Source: an uncultured Prevotellaceae bacterium (GTDB lineage Bacteria > Bacteroidota > Bacteroidia > Bacteroidales > Bacteroidaceae). Taken from it: a stretch of DNA of 64,000 nt. The first letter of the stretch is position 1. Every line of letters starts with the position of its first letter. Below, one piece after another: positions 62,196 through 64,000 of the stretch. The stretch lies in NCBI GenBank assembly GCA_902786665.1, contig CADADN010000003.1, positions 145,887 through 209,886 of the forward strand, given 5' to 3'. The notes beneath the pieces are model-generated. The model was not told the origin of the DNA. It saw nothing but the letters and a program-made list of their open reading frames with translations, and searched no databases. The position numbers and the translations under genes were made by a program.

Positions 62196-63863
62196 TCATT
62201 TCGGCATCCCAATTTCCTTCACCCTTCGCTCAAACTCCTCCCTGTTGCCGACGGAGCCGTTTTTGATGCGGGCGCGGTAATTGTAAATTGTATTGACGGA
62301 ATAGTGTAGGAATTCGGCGATTTTCGAAGAGTCGTCGATGCCGAGGCGGATGAGGGCGAAGATGCGGAGGTCGGTGGTCAGGCGGTCCTTATCCTTCGGG
62401 TGGATTTGCACTTCGGGAGTGAGCAGGGCGTTGAAGTCATCGACGAAGTTGGGGAACAGGTGGAGGAAAGCGGAGTCGAAACTATGGTTCAGCTCTTCCA
62501 CGTCGCGGTCCTTTTGCTCGGATGACTTGGACATCTGCAACACGTCGGCCAACTCGTTCTTCTTGATTTTCTTGTTCACCATCTTGCGGTAACTGTCGAG
62601 CTTGTCCACATATTGCGCACAGAGGGCGAGGAAACGGCCGATATACTCGTCTTTCACCTTGTTGGCGTCATTCAATTGGGAGTTCACCACGGCCAATTGC
62701 TCGTTGGTGGATGAGAGTTGGACATTGGCGGAGGTCAACTCATCGTTGAGCGCTGCCAACTTCGCATTCGTTTCGTGGAGGGCGTTACGTGCCACACCCA
62801 ACTGGCGGTTTCTTCTGTGGAGGAAGAAGAGTAGGCCGAGAAGCAACACACCGAGAACGCTGATGGCACACAGCATGATCCACAGTTGGTGTGTAGTGCG
62901 CTCGCTCTTCGCCTTGTAGTTCTTCGCTATTTCGTTGAGTAGGGGGGAAATCTGCCATTGGCGTTGGCGAGAGCCATACCGTCCGGCGCAGTCGCTTGTG
63001 TAACTGATGTAGCGGTAGGCACGGTCGATGTCGCCTTGGAGCATCAATTGGTTGGCTAACTCCCACATCGACCCTTGGTCCATCACGCCGTTGCGCACGT
63101 CGGCAAGCACCGACTCACAGAGCCATTTCATCATCTCCAATGAGTCGCCTTTCGCTTTGTTATCGAGATAGCGGTAGAGGGTGACGAGGGCATAGGGATG
63201 ACTCCCCGGTTCCACCGTCTTCATCCAGTCGTCGTTCACTTTTAACGCCGCATCCAAGTCGCCTTTGCCATTCAGGGCCAACTCACGATGGGCGAAACAG
63301 TCGGGGTCGTCGGGTGGGAGCGTTTCAAACATCAGTTGCTCATAATGACCGGCCTGCTGGTAATAATGGTCGCGCATGTTGTTTAAACGGGTGTAGTAGG
63401 CCAGTTCGTTATAGACGTTGTTCCTCGCTCGGTAGTATTCACCGAGTGCCTCCTTGCTCAGTCCCTCGATGTTGATGCTGTCAAGTGTGAGGAGTGCCTC
63501 GTCATACATGCCGATGTTGGAACAGCGCAAAGCCATCATCGAACGGCAACGTACTCCCTCGGAGCGGTCACCCATCTCGTCGGCAAGGCGTATGCCTTCA
63601 CGTAAAAAGAAAATGGCGGAGTCGCTGACAAAGGGTCGGTAGAGTTCATAAAGCAGCAGGGCTGATTCATATTTTGCAGCAGTCTGCCGTGCGGAGGCAT
63701 ATGCGCTCCGGGCTTCGGTGATTCGTGCCTCACGCTTGCCAACATAATCGGGCGATTGTGTGATGGCTGCATCGATTTCTTCCAATAGTCGGGACAACTC
63801 TTTTTCTTGAGAAAAACCCGGAACGGACAATACAAGACAGAGAAATATGAGGAGCGTACGCAT
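62196..63863 (-). CDS. DUF6377 membrane-bound TPR regulator
   Basis: 555 residues: signal sequence (MRTLLIFLCLVLSVPGFSQ), a helical TPR-type periplasmic part to about 320, one transmembrane helix (WIMLCAISVLGVLLLGLLFFL), a long coiled coil (LHETNAKLAALNDELTSANVQLSSTNEQLAV...) and a cytoplasmic DUF6377 end with FALIRLGIDDSSKIAEFLHYSVNTIYNYRARIKNG, a LuxR-like helix-turn-helix. The order suggests a one-component sensor that stays in the membrane. Its targets may include the nearby peptidase or GH3-GH9 operon, by position only. ATG 63863 begins the signal sequence better than 63887. Confidence 0.85.
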   Translation of the reverse strand: MRTLLIFLCLVLSVPGFSQEKELSRLLEEIDAAITQSPDYVGKREARITEARSAYASARQTAAKYESALLLYELYRPFVSDSAIFFLREGIRLADEMGDRSEGVRCRSMMALRCSNIGMYDEALLTLDSINIEGLSKEALGEYYRARNNVYNELAYYTRLNNMRDHYYQQAGHYEQLMFETLPPDDPDCFAHRELALNGKGDLDAALKVNDDWMKTVEPGSHPYALVTLYRYLDNKAKGDSLEMMKWLCESVLADVRNGVMDQGSMWELANQLMLQGDIDRAYRYISYTSDCAGRYGSRQRQWQISPLLNEIAKNYKAKSERTTHQLWIMLCAISVLGVLLLGLLFFLHRRNRQLGVARNALHETNAKLAALNDELTSANVQLSSTNEQLAVVNSQLNDANKVKDEYIGRFLALCAQYVDKLDSYRKMVNKKIKKNELADVLQMSKSSEQKDRDVEELNHSFDSAFLHLFPNFVDDFNALLTPEVQIHPKDKDRLTTDLRIFALIRLGIDDSSKIAEFLHYSVNTIYNYRARIKNGSVGNREEFERRVKEIGMPK

Positions 63864-63895
63864 GTTTTTTACATATGGTAGTTGCAATATGGGTA

Positions 63896-63926
63896 CAAAG
63901 ATAGTGCAAGCCGAGTGAAAAGCAAA
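63896..63926 (-). promoter_or_regulatory. Promoter of the DUF6377 gene
   Basis: Minus strand TTTG (63923-63926), 19 bp, TATCTTTG (63896-63903), 33 bp before the ATG. The boxes lie inside a 20-bp repeat. Confidence 0.7.
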
Positions 63927-64000
63927 ACAAAAGACGAAGTTTTTGTTTTCTTTTCCGAGGCGCCGCCTATCTTATGAAAAGATAGTGCAAGCCGAGTGAA
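63900..64000. repeat. 20-bp direct repeat over a promoter and at the window edge
   Basis: GATAGTGCAAGCCGAGTGAA at 63900-63919 recurs exactly at 63981-64000; the first copy runs from the -7 box into the spacer. A small AGGCG/CGCCT palindrome lies between the copies at about 63958-63968. Confidence 0.85.

Overview
The window looks like a chromosomal segment of a Bacteroidales bacterium, most likely Prevotellaceae. The grounds are the Bacteroidota promoter form seen at about ten places (TTTG, 19-20 bp, TAnnTTTG), very weak Shine-Dalgarno sequences, Bacteroidota-type versions of PurM, GyrA, SerA and PhoH, DUF6377, DUF4369 and DUF1810 genes, and GTTAA-rich intergenic repeats. The genus is an inference; no rRNA is present.

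Layout. 1-5.0 kb: a minus-strand housekeeping run phoH-purC-menG-aroE-purM-small membrane gene-prfA. 5.2-8.0 kb: a lipoprotein or anchored M15-like protein facing a two-gene secreted beta-helix unit. 8.0-9.3 kb: an AT-rich gap with a well-formed promoter and a 34-residue membrane peptide next to mgtC. 9.4-13.4 kb: ispE-Nudix-clpC (minus). 13.7-22 kb (plus): outer-membrane barrel, lptC, CNNM/CorC protein, PpiD-like foldase, GHL10 lipoprotein and another lipoprotein, so mostly envelope biogenesis. 22-23 kb: a cation efflux protein.

23.37-25.10 kb: tRNA-Arg(TCT) carries an inserted mini-island bounded by a 15-bp direct repeat of the tRNA 3' end. The island holds a hicAB toxin-antitoxin pair, a 21-bp-arm palindrome and paired GTGACCT repeats that look like integrase arm sites, but no integrase. 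25.2-28.5 kb: an SGNH-MBOAT-CE2 operon that should add and remove O-acyl (probably acetyl) groups on an extracytoplasmic glycan. 28.7-49.7 kb: a long plus-strand stretch with pepD, a P-loop/CYTH protein, truA, a membrane/Spy-like pair, gyrA, two paralogous TPR proteins, serC-serA-DUF1015-yigZ, an orphan dockerin-like protein, divIC/ftsB, a DUF4369 lipoprotein, pyrC, a stand-alone MetH reactivation domain, a metallophosphoesterase and plsC.

49.9-64 kb: dolichol-phosphate-mannose-synthase-like transferase, a beta-flower repeat lipoprotein with a TQT-repeat linker, a DASS transporter, DUF1810, then a four-gene GH3-unknown-unknown-GH9 operon that reads as a cellulose or beta-glucan oligosaccharide unit without SusC/SusD, a secreted C1B peptidase and a membrane-bound DUF6377 regulator. 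Tandem GTTAA repeats lie directly downstream of the peptidase and regulator genes, and a 46-bp stretch is identical on both sides of the peptidase. There is no CRISPR array, rRNA operon or complete insertion sequence.
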